Notes: a model not told the origin generated them from the sequence alone. Positions 22,979-33,785 are shown, numbered from the stretch's first letter. The stretch is 40,649 bases of DNA from Candidatus Dormiibacterota bacterium (GCA_035544955.1 DASZZN010000033.1:203329-243977); one strand, 5' to 3'. Translations and numbers: made by a program.

Positions 22979-23334
22979 ACCTTGTTCCTCACGCGCTCGT
23001 AGATCTCACCGCAGTTCACGCAGACGATCGCCTTTGTCCCATTGGACAGCACCGTCTTGCGGATGCGCGTCGGCTTGTCGCATTTGTTGCAGACGAGCAT
23101 CACGTTGGAGTAGTCGAGCGGCGCCTCGAAGTCCACGATGCCGCCCTGGCGGACGGTCGTCGAGCCCTTTTGCTGGCCAGCGCGGGTGTGGCGCTTCAGG
23201 ATGTTGACGCCCTTGACGACGATCTTGCCCGACTGGGGCACGGTGCGTACGACCACGCCGCGCTTGCCACGGTCCTTGCCGGACATGACCTGCACGGTGT
23301 CGTCGCGATGAATGTCGAGATGAAGCCGAGACAT
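22975..23334 (-). CDS. rplX: 50S ribosomal protein L24
   Basis: L24 starts large-subunit assembly. The 119-residue product has the KOW motif [39 protein letters not shown] (in order) and, at the end, two CxxC pairs: [13 protein letters not shown] and [11 protein letters not shown]. The second half, with a possible zinc site, is typical of many Terrabacteria L24 proteins. One base separates it from rplN. Confidence 0.97.
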   Translation of the reverse strand: MSRLHLDIHRDDTVQVMSGKDRGKRGVVVRTVPQSGKIVVKGVNILKRHTRAGQQKGSTTVRQGGIVDFEAPLDYSNVMLVCNKCDKPTRIRKTVLSNGTKAIVCVNCGEIYERVRNKV

Positions 23335-23335
23335 A

Positions 23336-23704
23336 CTAGAGGACCTCCGGAGCCAGGGAAACGATCTTCATGAAGTTCTTGTCGCGAAGCTCGCGCGCCA
23401 CCGGGCCGAAGATGCGGGTGCCGCGCGGGTTGTTTTGCGGGCCGAGGATGACGGCCGCGTTCTCGTCGAAACGAATGGTGGAGCCATCCTGCCGGCGGAA
23501 TTCGCGCGAGGTCCGGACGACGACCGCCTTGACCACCTCGCTCTTCTTCACCTGGCCGCCGGGCGTCGCGACCGTCACGGCAGCCGTGATGACATCGCCG
23601 ATGGAGGCGTACTTGCGGTAATGGCCGCCCATCACCCGGATCAACAGGATCTCACGCGCACCCGTGTTGTCCGCCACCTTCAACCGCGACTCTTGCTGGA
23701 CCAT
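23336..23704 (-). CDS. rplN: 50S ribosomal protein L14
   Basis: L14 lies at the subunit interface and forms bridge B8. The product starts [27 protein letters not shown] and continues with the L14 core ([65 protein letters not shown] in part), 122 residues in all. The frame is open to 23809, but that part overlaps rpsQ and is not L14-like. The ATG at 23704 matches the family. Confidence 0.98.
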   Translation of the reverse strand: MVQQESRLKVADNTGAREILLIRVMGGHYRKYASIGDVITAAVTVATPGGQVKKSEVVKAVVVRTSREFRRQDGSTIRFDENAAVILGPQNNPRGTRIFGPVARELRDKNFMKIVSLAPEVL

Positions 23705-23712
23705 GGCGACGG

Positions 23713-23988
23713 CTATTTCGCCTTCTCCACGATGGCGACGACGCGCCAACGCTTGTCGTGCGAGAGCGGCCGCGTCTCCATGATGCGGACGCGGTCGCCG
23801 ACCTTGCACTGGTTCTGCTCGTCGTGCGCCTTGAATCGGGTGGCCTGCTGGATGTGCTTCTTGTACTTCGGGTGCTCCTTGAGGGTCTGCACCCGGACGA
23901 TGACGGTCTTGTCCATCTTGTCGCTGATGACGGTGCCGGTGCGCGTCTTGCGCATCGCCCTCTCCGTCGTGTTCTCTTGATCGCTCAT
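23713..23988 (-). CDS. rpsQ: 30S ribosomal protein S17
   Basis: The 91-residue product has the S17 OB fold: [21 protein letters not shown], the [19 protein letters not shown] block and [22 protein letters not shown]. The ATG at 23988 overlaps the rpmC stop by four bases. A second ATG at 23955 ([11 protein letters not shown]) would remove an acidic 11-residue lead. Function: binds the 5' domain of 16S rRNA. Confidence 0.97.
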   Translation of the reverse strand: MSDQENTTERAMRKTRTGTVISDKMDKTVIVRVQTLKEHPKYKKHIQQATRFKAHDEQNQCKVGDRVRIMETRPLSHDKRWRVVAIVEKAK

Positions 23989-24251
23989 ACGGTCTCCTCC
24001 ACGGCGGCCTTGCGCCGGCGGGGCTTGGGCGGTGCGGGCTCCGGCGTGGTCGCGGGCTCGCCGGTGCGCTCCTTCAGGAAAATCTCGGTCAGGATCTGGG
24101 CCAGGTCGTGGCGCACGTGCCGGATCTGGCGGTGGTTCTGCAACTGGCCGGTCGCCATCTGGAAGCGCAGGTTGAACAGCTCCTGGCGGGAGTCCTTGAG
24201 CTTCTTCTGCAGATCAGGCATAGAGAGGGCCTGGAGGTCTTTCATCTTCAT
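23985..24251 (-). CDS. rpmC: 50S ribosomal protein L29 with a short tail
   Basis: Residues 1-60 form the two-helix L29 ([53 protein letters not shown]), which lies by the exit tunnel and helps dock trigger factor and SRP. About 28 further residues, rich in P, A, T and E with a PKPRRRKAA patch, extend past the usual end. It overlaps rplP and rpsQ by four bases each. Confidence 0.96.
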   Translation of the reverse strand: MKMKDLQALSMPDLQKKLKDSRQELFNLRFQMATGQLQNHRQIRHVRHDLAQILTEIFLKERTGEPATTPEPAPPKPRRRKAAVEETV

Positions 24252-24925
24252 TTCTTCCCACCACCCTTGGCCGGCTTGGCCGGTGCCGCGGCTTTGGGGG
24301 CGGCCGCCGCTTTCGGGGCAGCGCCGGGCGCGGCTTTCGGGGCGGCACCCGGGGCGGGCTTCACCGACGGCGCGGCACCCGGGGCCGCCTTGGGCCCACG
24401 CGCCGGAGCAGCGGCGGCGGTTGGGGCCGCCGCGGCACCCGCGATGCCCTCGACGCCCTCACCCGGCTTCAGCTCCGCCGGTCCCTTGATCTTCACGTCG
24501 GCGGCCGCTTTGACGCCCGACTTGATGCCCATTGTCCGGGTCTTCATCGGCAGCTTGTAGGCCGCCAGTTGGAAGGCGCGCTTGGCCATCTCGGGAGTCA
24601 CCCCGCCCATCTCGAAGAGGACGCGTCCGGGCTTGATCACGACCACCCATCCCTCGGGCGCACCCTTGCCGCTGCCCATGCGGGTCTCGGCCGGCTTCTT
24701 CGTGACCGACTTGTCGGGGAAGACCCGGATGAAGACCTGGCCCCCGCGGCGCACGAAGCGCGTCATGACGCGGCGGGCCGCCTCGATCTGGCGATTCGTC
24801 ATCCAGGCGGCTTCGGACGCCTGCAGGCCGAACTCTCCGAATGCCAGGTCGGCACCCTGGGTGGCCACGCCGGTGCGGCGACCCCGATGCAACTTGCGAT
24901 GCTTGACGCGAGCGGGCAGCAACAT
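24248..24925 (-). CDS. rplP: 50S ribosomal protein L16 with an Ala/Pro/Lys-rich tail
   Basis: Residues 1-137 are a complete L16: [88 protein letters not shown]16 organises the A-site side of the large subunit. Residues 138-225 form an 88-residue tail with repeated APGAAP (three copies, 181-186, 191-196, 199-204) ending KPAKGGGKK. Typical L16 has no such tail. It starts three bases after rpsC and overlaps rpmC by four. Confidence 0.96.
   Translation of the reverse strand: MLLPARVKHRKLHRGRRTGVATQGADLAFGEFGLQASEAAWMTNRQIEAARRVMTRFVRRGGQVFIRVFPDKSVTKKPAETRMGSGKGAPEGWVVVIKPGRVLFEMGGVTPEMAKRAFQLAAYKLPMKTRTMGIKSGVKAAADVKIKGPAELKPGEGVEGIAGAAAAPTAAAAPARGPKAAPGAAPSVKPAPGAAPKAAPGAAPKAAAAPKAAAPAKPAKGGGKK
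24296..24388. repeat. Repeats coding for APGAAP/KAA units in the L16 tail
   Basis: The plus strand shows recurring GGCACCCGGGGC-like units spaced by a multiple of three bases. In the rplP frame they encode three APGAAP units and several KAA steps. This is an imperfect coding repeat, likely to vary in copy number between strains. Confidence 0.7.
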
Positions 24926-24928
24926 CCG

Positions 24929-25912
24929 TTATTCCTTCTTCTTCGTCGCGCGGGCGCGCGGGGCTTTTGGTGCGTCGGGTTTGTCGGTCGTGGTCGCGCG
25001 GGCGCGGGTGGTCCGTTTCGGGGCGGCTTTCTCACCCGCGTCGGCCGTGGTCGCCTCGGTGGTCGCCTTAGTTGCGCGGGTGGCGCGCTTCGCCTTGGCG
25101 GCGGCCGGCGCATCGGCCGTCACCGGGGCCGGGGCAACGGGCGCTACCTCGGGCGCGGCCGGCGCAGCCACCGCGACCTGCACAAGCTCGGCCAACGGGC
25201 TGGGCGCCTCGCCAATCGCGAGAGCCACTGGCACGCCACTTTCAACGGGTTCCTCGGCCGCGGTCGGCGGCTTGACCGCCGCCTCGGTCGGGAAGTTGCC
25301 GGTGTAGACCCAGGCTGAGACGCCGATCCGGCCGAAGGTAGTCTTGGCTTCAGTCTGGCCGAAGTCGATGTCCGCCTTCAGCGTATGCAGCGGCACCCGA
25401 CCCTCGCGGTTCCATTCGACGCGCGCCATCTCCGAGCCGCCGAGGCGGCCCTTGACCCGGATCTTCACGCCCTGGGCGCCGGCCCGCATGGTCTTCATCA
25501 GCGACTGCTTGATGGCACGGCGGAAGGCGATGCGCTTCTCCAGCTGGGCGGCGACGTTCTCGGCCACCAGCTGGGCGGCGAGCTCGGGCTTCTTGATCTC
25601 CTGGATCGTGACCCGGACGCGCTTGCCGGTGATCTTCTCCAGCTCGTCGCGCAGCTGGTCGACACTGGTACCACCCTTGCCGATCACGATGCCGGGCTTG
25701 GCGGTGTGCAGCGTGATGGTCAGCGCCGACGAGGAGCGCTCGGTCTCGATCCGGGCCAGGCCGGCATTCTTCAGGCGGATCATCAGCATCCGCCGCAAGC
25801 GGACGTCCTCCAGCAGAAGCGGCTTGTACTCCTTGTCCGGAGCGAACCACTTCGCCTCCCAGTTACGGTAGACGCCCAGCCGGAACCCATTCGGGTGAAC
25901 CTTGTGCCCCAT
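24929..25912 (-). CDS. rpsC: 30S ribosomal protein S3 with a long C-terminal tail
   Basis: Residues 1-210 are a full S3: [24 protein letters not shown], a KH domain with [18 protein letters not shown], and the C-terminal domain ending [27 protein letters not shown] (in order). S3 guards the mRNA entry channel and acts in mRNA unwinding. Residues 211-327 are a 117-residue tail rich in A, T, P and K ([18 protein letters not shown]..., [27 protein letters not shown]). Being next to the mRNA entry site, a basic disordered tail there could touch mRNA. The ATG follows the rplV stop with no gap. Confidence 0.96.
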   Translation of the reverse strand: MGHKVHPNGFRLGVYRNWEAKWFAPDKEYKPLLLEDVRLRRMLMIRLKNAGLARIETERSSSALTITLHTAKPGIVIGKGGTSVDQLRDELEKITGKRVRVTIQEIKKPELAAQLVAENVAAQLEKRIAFRRAIKQSLMKTMRAGAQGVKIRVKGRLGGSEMARVEWNREGRVPLHTLKADIDFGQTEAKTTFGRIGVSAWVYTGNFPTEAAVKPPTAAEEPVESGVPVALAIGEAPSPLAELVQVAVAAPAAPEVAPVAPAPVTADAPAAAKAKRATRATKATTEATTADAGEKAAPKRTTRARATTTDKPDAPKAPRARATKKKE

Positions 25913-26533
25913 CTACTTGCTCTTTTTCTCCTTGGTGTCCTTCTTGCCGTCGTCCTTCTTCTTGGCGTCGGTCTTTTTGGCCTCAGTCTTCTTACCCTCG
26001 GCGGGCGCCTTTGACGCGGGCGCCTTGCTCTCCGGCTTCGCCTTCTTCGGCCGGGCCGGAGCGACCCGCTCGTCCGACTCGGTGGTGGCAGGCGTAAGCG
26101 CGGCAGCCGCGCGCGCGGCGGCAGCCGCGGCCGGCGGCGCCTGCCGGCTCGTGGGTTGCGGTGCGCGCGGGAGGGCGGCGGTGCGCCGCCTCACCACACC
26201 GGGCCGGTCTTCCACGATGGCCGTGATATGGCTGGTGCGTTTGAAAATGCTGAAGAGGCGCCCCATGGCGCGCGGCTGACCGCGCTTCAACATCGGACCC
26301 GGCTCCACCCGGATGTCCTTGATCACGAGGTCGTCCTTGACCAGGTTGAAGTTGTTCTCGGCGTTCGCCTGGGCGGAGCGGATCACCTTGGCCACGTCCC
26401 GCGCCGCGGCCTTGGGCATGAACGAGCAGGCGACCAGCGCCTCACTCACCGGCAGGTTGCGCAGCGTCCGTGCGACGAGTCGCACTTTCCGCGGTGATGT
26501 CCTGACCCACTTGGCCTTTGCCTGTACTTCCAT
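25913..26533 (-). CDS. rplV: 50S ribosomal protein L22 with a long charged tail
   Basis: Residues 1-111 are L22, with VRTSPRKVRLVARTLRNLPVSEAL, AKVIRSAQANAENNFNL and PMLKRGQPRAMGRLFSIFKRTSHITAIVED (in order). Its hairpin lines the peptide exit tunnel. The final 95 residues are low-complexity: first AAAAARAAAALTPATTES, then a lysine-rich stretch of the PEGKKTEAKKTDAKKKDDGK type. Typical L22 is about 110-120 residues. It follows rpsS by three bases. Confidence 0.96.
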   Translation of the reverse strand: MEVQAKAKWVRTSPRKVRLVARTLRNLPVSEALVACSFMPKAAARDVAKVIRSAQANAENNFNLVKDDLVIKDIRVEPGPMLKRGQPRAMGRLFSIFKRTSHITAIVEDRPGVVRRRTAALPRAPQPTSRQAPPAAAAAARAAAALTPATTESDERVAPARPKKAKPESKAPASKAPAEGKKTEAKKTDAKKKDDGKKDTKEKKSK

Positions 26534-26536
26534 TGC

Positions 26537-26821
26537 TTATTTAAGAGCGGTGGTCTTCTCCGTGTGATGCCCGTGGGCGCGGAAGCGCCGGGTCGGCGCG
26601 AACTCGCCCAGCAGGTGCCCGACCATGTTCTCGGTGATGAAGATCGGCACGTGCTTCTTGCCGTCGTGAATCGCGAGCGTATGCCCGACCATCTCGGGGA
26701 AGACGCTCGAGTCTCGCGACCAGGTCTTGATCACCTTCTTCTCCTTCTGGAGATTCATCGCCGTGACCTTTTTCATCAGCGACGGATGCACGAACGGTCC
26801 TTTCTTGGTTGAACGTGACAT
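26537..26821 (-). CDS. rpsS: 30S ribosomal protein S19
   Basis: The 94-residue product has [70 protein letters not shown] (in order), the S19 signature. S19 sits in the 30S head and pairs with S13. It lies between rplB and rplV as usual. Confidence 0.98.
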   Translation of the reverse strand: MSRSTKKGPFVHPSLMKKVTAMNLQKEKKVIKTWSRDSSVFPEMVGHTLAIHDGKKHVPIFITENMVGHLLGEFAPTRRFRAHGHHTEKTTALK

Positions 26822-26824
26822 GTG

Positions 26825-27670
26825 TTAGCCCTTACTCTTCCGCTTTGGTGGTCTGCGCCGAACGAGCATGTTCTTGGTCTTCTTGTTGCGCCGGGTCCGG
26901 TATCCGAGCGCCGGCTTGCCCCAGGGTGTTTTCGGATGGCCGCCGGGACCCGAACGCCCCTCCCCACCGCCGTGCGGATGGTCGAAGGGGTTCATGGTGA
27001 CGCCGCGGACGGCGGGGCGCTTGCCACGCCAGCGGTTCTTGCCGGCCTTGCCGACGTTCTCGTTTTCGTGCTCGACGTTGCCGATCTGGCCGATCGTGGC
27101 GTAGCAGACGACCGCGACGCGCCGCACCTCGCCCGATGGCATCCGGATCTGCGCGTAGTCACCCTCGCGGGCGAGCAGCTGGGCCGACATGCCGGCCGAG
27201 CGCACCACCTGGCCGCCCTTGCCACGGTTTAGCTCGATGTTGTGCACCGTGCTGCCCAACGGAATGCTCGCCAGCGGCAGCGCGTTGCCCGGTTTGATGT
27301 CGGCCTCGGGTCCGCTGATCACCTTGTCGCCGACGGTCAGCCCGACGGGTGCCAGGATGTAGCGCTTCTCGCCATCGGCGTAGGTGAGCAGCGCGATCCG
27401 CGCGCTGCGGTTCGGGTCGTACTCGACCGCGCTGACGGTCGCCGGGATGTTTAGCTTGTCGCGCTTGAAGTCGATGATCCGGTACAGCTTGCGGTGGCCG
27501 CCGCCCTGGTGGCGGACGGTGATCTTTCCCTGTGCGTTGCGGCCGGCATCGGTCTTGAGCGAGACCAGCAGGCGCTTGTTGGGCTTCTTTTTCGTGGTGA
27601 CCTCGTCGAAGGCGCTCACCGACATGAATCGGCGGCCGGGCGAGGTGGGGCGGTACTTCTTTATCGGCAT
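26825..27670 (-). CDS. rplB: 50S ribosomal protein L2
   Basis: L2 is needed for subunit joining and lies near the peptidyl transferase centre. The 281-residue product has [55 protein letters not shown] and the C-terminal [19 protein letters not shown] with the conserved histidine, ending [11 protein letters not shown]. Three bases separate it from rplW. Normal. Confidence 0.99.
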   Translation of the reverse strand: MPIKKYRPTSPGRRFMSVSAFDEVTTKKKPNKRLLVSLKTDAGRNAQGKITVRHQGGGHRKLYRIIDFKRDKLNIPATVSAVEYDPNRSARIALLTYADGEKRYILAPVGLTVGDKVISGPEADIKPGNALPLASIPLGSTVHNIELNRGKGGQVVRSAGMSAQLLAREGDYAQIRMPSGEVRRVAVVCYATIGQIGNVEHENENVGKAGKNRWRGKRPAVRGVTMNPFDHPHGGGEGRSGPGGHPKTPWGKPALGYRTRRNKKTKNMLVRRRPPKRKSKG

Positions 27671-27673
27671 GGA

Positions 27674-27964
27674 TCAGACACCCTGGAACATGCTTTCGAT
27701 CTTTTGCCCTTCTGCCAGCGTGACGACGGCCTTCTTCCAGTTCGACTGAAACCCGTGAGTCTTGCCACGGCGGCGCTCCTTTCCGCGGACGTGCATCGTG
27801 TTCACGCTGACGACCTCGACCTTGAAGGCCTCCGTGATCGCCAGCGCGATCTCGGTCTTCGTCGCTCTCGGGTGCACCCGGAAGAGGTACTTTCCCGTCG
27901 CCATCGCGGCGTAGCTCTTCTCACTGATCAGCGGACGCTGGATCACCTCGACCGCCGCCCTCAT
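27674..27964 (-). CDS. rplW: 50S ribosomal protein L23
   Basis: L23 lies at the tunnel exit and docks trigger factor and SRP. The product shows VIQRPLISEKSYAAMATGKYLFRVHPRATKTEIALAITEAF (in order) and VNTMHVRGKERRRGKTHGFQSNWKKAVVTLAEGQKI. I use the ATG at 27964 (MRAAVEVIQRP), which overlaps the rplD stop as ATGA; a GTG at 27973 would add three residues. Confidence 0.97.
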   Translation of the reverse strand: MRAAVEVIQRPLISEKSYAAMATGKYLFRVHPRATKTEIALAITEAFKVEVVSVNTMHVRGKERRRGKTHGFQSNWKKAVVTLAEGQKIESMFQGV

Positions 27965-28599
27965 GTCAGCCACTCCTCCACCTGGGTCAAAGCCGACCGG
28001 GTGAAGACGATCGTGTCGGCGGTGAGCACGTCGGTGGGATTGAGGTTGGTCGCCAGGATGGTCTTGACACCGGCCAGGTTGCGCGTCGACTTCTCCAGCA
28101 TCAGGTCATGCTCGGGAATGACGAACAGCGTGCGGGCGCCGGCGCCCATCTCGTCGAAGAGGGCGGCGACGACACGCGTCTTGGGCGCCTCCAGCGCGAT
28201 CTCCTCGACGATGCGCACCGCGCCTTCCTGCGACTTGACCGAGAGGGCCGACCGCAGGGCCAGCCGGCGCTGCTTGCGCGGCATCTTCTGCTCATAGCTG
28301 CGCGGGTGCGGACCGAAGACCGTCCCGCCGTGGCGCCATTGGGGCGCCCGGGTGCTGCCCTGGCGGGCGCGGCCGGTGCCTTTCTGCTTCCAGGGTTTCT
28401 TCCCGCCGCCCGACACGTCGCCGCGGGTCTTGGTCTCATGCGTGCCCTGGCGATCGTTCGCCAGCTGCCGCCGCACCGCCTGGTGGAGCACGGCCTCGTT
28501 CACGGGGGCGTTGAAGACGGCCGCCGGCAACTCGAGCGTGCCGGTCTCCTTGCCGTCGCGGTCATGGACCGTGGCAGATGATTTCTCGGTGGCCGCCAT
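27961..28599 (-). CDS. rplD: 50S ribosomal protein L4
   Basis: The 212-residue product has the L4 loop that reaches the exit tunnel: RQGTHETKTRGDVSGGGKKPWKQKGTGRARQGSTRAPQWRHGGTVFGPHPRSY (in order). It continues with LRSALSVKSQEGAVRIVEEI and ends with the Rossmann-like C-terminal domain (LATNLNPTDVLTADTIVFT). L4 represses the S10 operon in enteric bacteria; no matching leader is seen before rpsJ, where only four bases exist. The start shares a base with the rplC stop. Confidence 0.97.
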   Translation of the reverse strand: MAATEKSSATVHDRDGKETGTLELPAAVFNAPVNEAVLHQAVRRQLANDRQGTHETKTRGDVSGGGKKPWKQKGTGRARQGSTRAPQWRHGGTVFGPHPRSYEQKMPRKQRRLALRSALSVKSQEGAVRIVEEIALEAPKTRVVAALFDEMGAGARTLFVIPEHDLMLEKSTRNLAGVKTILATNLNPTDVLTADTIVFTRSALTQVEEWLT

Positions 28600-29249
28600 T
28601 ACTTCTTCCCCTTGGGCTGCCGTGTCGAGTCCCGCACCAGCACCAGACTGTTCTTGTGGCCGGGGACGTCGCCGTTGACCAGGATGAGGTTGCGGTCGAG
28701 GTCCACCCGCACCACCTTGAGGTGCATGGTGGTCCGTTGCGAATTGCCCAGCTGACCGGCCATCCGCATCCCCTTGTAGACACGCGACGGCGTCGAGGAG
28801 GAGCCGATCGAGCCGGGCTGTTTGATGTTGTGCGAGCCGTGGGTGACCGGACCGCGGCCGAAATGATGGCGCTTGTGCTGGCCGGAAAACCCCTTGCCTT
28901 TCGTTACGCCGGTGACGTCGACCAGCTCGCCGGCCGAAAAGAGGTCGGCCTTGAGCGCCTGGCCGACTTCATAGGCGGGGGCGTCGGCCTTGAGCCGAAT
29001 CTCGCGCACGTGGCGATGAGCGGCGACTCCGGCCTTCTTGAAGTGCCCGGCAGCGGGCTTGGTGAGCTGCTTCTCCTTGGCCTCGCCAAAACCGAGCTGC
29101 ACCGCGCCGTAGCCGTCTTTCTGCACGGCCCGCAGCGCGATCACGACGCAGGGCCCGGCTTCGAGCACGGTGACCGGCAGGAGTTCACCCTTCTCGGTGA
29201 ACACCTGGGTCATCCCGATCTTCTTGGCCAGGAGCCCCTTCGTTGCCAT
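28599..29249 (-). CDS. rplC: 50S ribosomal protein L3
   Basis: The 216-residue product has MATKGLLAKKIGMTQVFTEKGELLPVTVLEAGPCVV (in order), KGKGFSGQHKRHHFGRGPVTHGSHNIKQPGSIGSSSTPSRVYKGMRMAGQLGN (in order, the L3 signature with the loop near the peptidyl transferase centre) and LVLVRDSTRQPKGKK. It follows rpsJ by two bases. Normal. Confidence 0.98.
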   Translation of the reverse strand: MATKGLLAKKIGMTQVFTEKGELLPVTVLEAGPCVVIALRAVQKDGYGAVQLGFGEAKEKQLTKPAAGHFKKAGVAAHRHVREIRLKADAPAYEVGQALKADLFSAGELVDVTGVTKGKGFSGQHKRHHFGRGPVTHGSHNIKQPGSIGSSSTPSRVYKGMRMAGQLGNSQRTTMHLKVVRVDLDRNLILVNGDVPGHKNSLVLVRDSTRQPKGKK

Positions 29250-29251
29250 CG

Positions 29252-29557
29252 CTAGAGCTTGATCTCGATGTTGACGCCGGACGGCAGGTTGAGCCGCATC
29301 AGCGCATCCACGACTTTCGGGTTCGGGTCAAGGATGTCGATGATCCGCTTGTGGGTGCGCATTTCGAACTGCTCGCGCGAGTCCTTGTCGATGAACGGCG
29401 ATCGAATCACCGTCCACTTGTTGACCTCGGTGGGCAGCGGGATGGGTCCGGCCGTCGACGCGTTCGTTCGCCGCGCGGTATCCACGATCTTGTCCGCGGC
29501 CTGGTCGAGGACGCGGTGATCGTAGGCCTTCAGCCGGATGCGGATCTTTTGAGCCAC
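29252..29557 (-). CDS. rpsJ: 30S ribosomal protein S10 (NusE)
   Basis: The 101-residue product, [19 protein letters not shown] through [23 protein letters not shown] and [22 protein letters not shown], is a standard S10, which also acts as NusE in antitermination. In many bacteria it opens the S10 operon after a promoter. Here it lies four bases after the tuf stop, so it appears to be transcribed from the str operon. Confidence 0.98.
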   Translation of the reverse strand: MAQKIRIRLKAYDHRVLDQAADKIVDTARRTNASTAGPIPLPTEVNKWTVIRSPFIDKDSREQFEMRTHKRIIDILDPNPKVVDALMRLNLPSGVNIEIKL

Positions 29558-29561
29558 GACC

Positions 29562-30746
<1,185 letters not shown>

Positions 30747-30770
30747 TGTTACTCCTTCTCGGAATCCTCC

Positions 30771-32846
30771 TTAAGCTCTCGACTTCGCAACGATCTCTTC
30801 GGCGATCGACTTCGGGACTTCTTGATAGTGATGAAACTCCATGCTGTAGACCGCGCGACCCTGGGTCTTGGACCGCAGGTCGGTGGCGTAACCGAACATA
30901 TTGCCCAGCGGCACATACGCCCGCACCACCTGCATCGTGGCCCGGCCTTCCATGCCGAGGATCTGGCCGCGCCGCGAGGACAGGTCGCCGAGGATCTCGC
31001 CCATGAATTCCTCGGGCATGACGACCTCGACCTTCATGATCGGCTCGAGCAGCGTCGGCTGGCCTTTCTGCATGCCGTCCTTGGCCGCCATCGAACCGGC
31101 GATGGTGAAGGCCATCTCATTGGAGTCGACCTCGTGGTAGGAGCCATCGACCAGCGTGGCCTTGACGTCGACCACCGGGAAGCCCGCCAGCACGCCGCTG
31201 TTGAGCGCCTCGATGATGCCTTTCTCGACCGCTGAGTGGTACTCCTTGGGGATCGAGCCGCCGACGACCTTGTTGATGAACTCGAAGCCCTTGCCCGCCT
31301 CATTCGGCTCGATATTGATCTCGGCGTGGCCGTACTGGCCGCGACCGCCCGACTGCCGGATGAAGCGTCCGACGCCGTGCGCCTTGCGCTTGATCGTCTC
31401 ACGGTAGGCGACTTGCGGCTTGCCGACGTTGGCATCGACGGCAAATTCGCGCAGCATCCGGTCGACGATGATCTCGAGATGGAGCTCGCCCATCCCCGAG
31501 ATGATCGTCTGCGCCGTCTCCTCATCGGTCCGGACCTTGAAGGTGGGGTCTTCCTCGGCGAGCTTGGCCAGCGCCTGGCCCATCTTCTCCTGGTCGACCT
31601 TGGTGCGCGGCTCGATCGCCACGCTGATGACCGGGTCGGGGAAGACGATCGACTCGAGCAGGATCGGGTTGTTCTCGTCGGCCAGGGTGTCCCCCGTCGT
31701 CGTCTGCTTCAGGCCGATGGCCGCGGCGATATCGCCCGCGTAAACCTCGGGGATCTCCTCGCGGTGGTTGGCGTGCATTTGCAGGATGCGGCCGACCCGC
31801 TCCTTGGTGCCGCGGGTCGCGTTCCACACGTAGGACCCGGACTTGAGCGTGCCGGCATAGACCCTGAAGAATGTCAGCTTGCCGACGTAGGGGTCGGTCG
31901 CGATCTTGAAGGCCAGCGCCGCGAAGGGCTGGTTATCGGCCGGCTGGCGCCACTCGGTGACGTTGCTCTTGGCGTTGATCCCTTCCACTCCGAGCTTGTC
32001 GAGCGGGGAGGGCAGGAAGTCCACGATGGCGTCGAGCATTGGCTGTACCCCGCGGTTGCGCAGCGCGGCACCCGCCAGCACCGGCACGAACCGGTTCGCG
32101 ACCGTGCCCTTGCGGATGGCGGCCACGATCTCGGGGCCGCTGATCGGCCTGTCGTCCAGGTATTTCTGCAGCAGGACGTCGTCGAACTCGGCGACCGCCT
32201 CGACCAGCTGCTTGTGGTACAGCTCGACCTGCTCGCGCATCTCCACCGGGACCTCTTCGGTCTCGATGGTGGTGCCCAGGTCGTCGGTATACGTGATCGC
32301 GACCTTATTAATAAGGTCGACGACGCCCTCGAACTTCTCCTCGCTGCCGATCGGGAGCTGAATCGGGACGGCGTTCGCCCCCAGCCGCTCGCGGATCGAC
32401 TTCCAGGACGCGAAGAAGTCGGCGCCCATGCGGTCCATCTTGTTGATGAAGGCAATGCGGGGCACTTCGTAGCGATCGGCCTGCCGCCAGACCGTCTCGG
32501 ACTGTGGCTCGACCCCGGCGACGGCGTCGAAGACCGCGACCGCGCCATCCAGGACGCGCAAGCTACGCTCGACCTCGACGGTAAAGTCTACGTGCCCGGG
32601 TGTGTCGATAATGTTGATCCGGTGGCCGCGCCAGTTCGCCACGGTGGCCGCCGACGTGATCGTGATCCCGCGCTCCTGCTCCTGCACCATCCAGTCCATG
32701 GTGGCGGCGCCGTCGTGCACCTCACCCATCTTGTGGATCCGGCCGGCATAGAAGAGGATACGTTCGGTCGTGGTCGTCTTCCCGGCATCGATGTGGGCCA
32801 TGATGCCGATGTTCCGAACCTTGTCCAGCGCGTAAGTGCGAGCCAT
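30771..32846 (-). CDS. fusA: Elongation factor G
   Basis: EF-G drives translocation and, with RRF, ribosome recycling. The product begins [35 protein letters not shown] (in order) with the P-loop, and has [33 protein letters not shown] (in part), NKMDR, and domains II-V including [19 protein letters not shown] (in part) and [14 protein letters not shown]. The frame also opens at a TTG at 32861 that would add five residues; the ATG at 32846 (691 residues) matches the family. It lies between rpsG and tuf as in the classic str operon. Confidence 0.98.
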   Translation of the reverse strand: MARTYALDKVRNIGIMAHIDAGKTTTTERILFYAGRIHKMGEVHDGAATMDWMVQEQERGITITSAATVANWRGHRINIIDTPGHVDFTVEVERSLRVLDGAVAVFDAVAGVEPQSETVWRQADRYEVPRIAFINKMDRMGADFFASWKSIRERLGANAVPIQLPIGSEEKFEGVVDLINKVAITYTDDLGTTIETEEVPVEMREQVELYHKQLVEAVAEFDDVLLQKYLDDRPISGPEIVAAIRKGTVANRFVPVLAGAALRNRGVQPMLDAIVDFLPSPLDKLGVEGINAKSNVTEWRQPADNQPFAALAFKIATDPYVGKLTFFRVYAGTLKSGSYVWNATRGTKERVGRILQMHANHREEIPEVYAGDIAAAIGLKQTTTGDTLADENNPILLESIVFPDPVISVAIEPRTKVDQEKMGQALAKLAEEDPTFKVRTDEETAQTIISGMGELHLEIIVDRMLREFAVDANVGKPQVAYRETIKRKAHGVGRFIRQSGGRGQYGHAEINIEPNEAGKGFEFINKVVGGSIPKEYHSAVEKGIIEALNSGVLAGFPVVDVKATLVDGSYHEVDSNEMAFTIAGSMAAKDGMQKGQPTLLEPIMKVEVVMPEEFMGEILGDLSSRRGQILGMEGRATMQVVRAYVPLGNMFGYATDLRSKTQGRAVYSMEFHHYQEVPKSIAEEIVAKSRA

Positions 32847-32865
32847 TTTTGTTTCTGCCAATTTC

Positions 32866-33336
32866 CTAGTACCTGAAGTGGCTGAAGGCCTTGTTGCTCT
32901 CAGCCATCTTGTGCGTTTCTTCGCGGCGCTTGATGGTGGCGCCCACTCCGTTGGCGGCGTCCATCAGCTCTCCGGCGAGCTTCTCCTGCATCGATTTCCC
33001 CGAGCGGGCCCTGGCGTAACGGACGATCCAGCGCCGGGCCAGCGCCGAGCGACGGTCCGGCCGGATCTCGACTGGCACCTGGTAGGTGGCGCCACCGATC
33101 CGGCGGGGCTTGACCTCGAGCACGGGCGTGGCGTTCTTCAGGGCGGAATCGAAGACCTCGATCGGGTCCTTCTTTGCCACCTTGCGGATCCGGTCCAGGG
33201 AACCGTAGACGACCCGTTCGGCCGTGCTCCGCTTGCCGCGCTGCATCACGACGTTGACGAACTTAGCTACGCCCTCGTGTGTGTACACTGGGTCGGGCAG
33301 GATGACACGCTTGTGAATTCGGGGACGCCGCGGCAT
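32866..33336 (-). CDS. rpsG: 30S ribosomal protein S7
   Basis: S7 starts assembly of the 30S head and represses the str operon in E. coli. The 156-residue product has [44 protein letters not shown] (in order), [22 protein letters not shown] (in order) and the end NKAFSHFRY. Its ATG shares one base with the rpsL stop, so the two are translationally coupled. Confidence 0.98.
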   Translation of the reverse strand: MPRRPRIHKRVILPDPVYTHEGVAKFVNVVMQRGKRSTAERVVYGSLDRIRKVAKKDPIEVFDSALKNATPVLEVKPRRIGGATYQVPVEIRPDRRSALARRWIVRYARARSGKSMQEKLAGELMDAANGVGATIKRREETHKMAESNKAFSHFRY

Positions 33337-33719
33337 TAGGCCTTCTTCGCCTTCTCGCGCTTCGCGCCGTACTTCGAGCGCCCCTGCTTGCGCCCCTTGG
33401 CGCCGGCCGTATCGAGGGTGCCGCGGACCACGTGGTACCGGACACCGGGGAGGTCCTTTACGCGGCCACCGCGGATGAGCACGACTGAGTGCTCCTGGAG
33501 GTTGTGACCGATCCCGGGAATGTACGCGGTCACCTCCTGGCGGGAGGTGAGGCGAACCCGGGCGACCTTCCGAAGGGCCGAGTTGGGCTTCTTGGGCGTG
33601 GTCGTGTAGACACGCACGCAGACGCCCCGCCGCTGCGGTGAGCCTTGCAACGCCGGTGCCTTCGTCTTCTTCACCAGCGGCTTGCGGCCGTATCGGATCA
33701 ACTGTGAAATCGTGGGCAT
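33336..33719 (-). CDS. rpsL: 30S ribosomal protein S12
   Basis: S12 is part of the decoding centre. The 127-residue product has [24 protein letters not shown] (in part), [22 protein letters not shown] (in part), [34 protein letters not shown] (in part). The lysines in PKKPNS and RVKDLPG, where streptomycin-resistance changes arise, are the sensitive type. GAGG lies seven bases before the ATG. It is the first gene of the ribosomal super-cluster and has its own strong promoter. Confidence 0.99.
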   Translation of the reverse strand: MPTISQLIRYGRKPLVKKTKAPALQGSPQRRGVCVRVYTTTPKKPNSALRKVARVRLTSRQEVTAYIPGIGHNLQEHSVVLIRGGRVKDLPGVRYHVVRGTLDTAGAKGRKQGRSKYGAKREKAKKA

Positions 33720-33728
33720 AAGGTAACC

Positions 33729-33749
33729 TCGCGCCTGTTTAAGGCGCGA
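33729..33749 (-). promoter_or_regulatory. Hairpin at the 5' end of the rpsL mRNA, touching the Shine-Dalgarno site
   Basis: On the transcript TCGCGCC (33749-33743 side) and GGCGCGA (33735-33729 side) form a seven-pair stem around TTAAACA. The predicted transcription start (about 33748-33750) is at the first base of this stem, so the hairpin would form the very 5' end of the mRNA. Its last bases, G33730 and A33729, are also the first two bases of the GAGG Shine-Dalgarno site of rpsL. It may protect the mRNA end, limit initiation, or bind a ribosomal protein. Confidence 0.6.
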
Positions 33750-33755
33750 AGGCGT

Positions 33756-33785
33756 ATTCTACGGCCGCGTTGAGGCGGCTGTCAA
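33756..33785 (-). promoter_or_regulatory. Strong sigma-70-type promoter of the ribosomal super-cluster
   Basis: The minus strand has a perfect -35 TTGACA (33785-33780) and a -10 TAGAAT (33761-33756, five of six consensus) separated by 18 bases. Transcription should start near 33749, about 30 bases before the rpsL ATG. It is the best promoter in the window and probably drives rpsL through much of the 22-kb cluster. Confidence 0.9.

Noticed and set aside
31236-32876. Plus-strand frame of 546 codons opposite fusA, and a similar one of 576 codons (5798-7528) opposite glmS
   Set aside because: Same antisense effect of high GC at third positions. Composition is rich in D, R, H and L with no recognisable motif, and the minus-strand genes are certain.
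33743-33749. Hairpin before rpsL as a terminator of the upstream membrane gene
   Set aside because: No U-tract follows on the minus strand and it lies downstream of a strong promoter, so a leader role is more likely.
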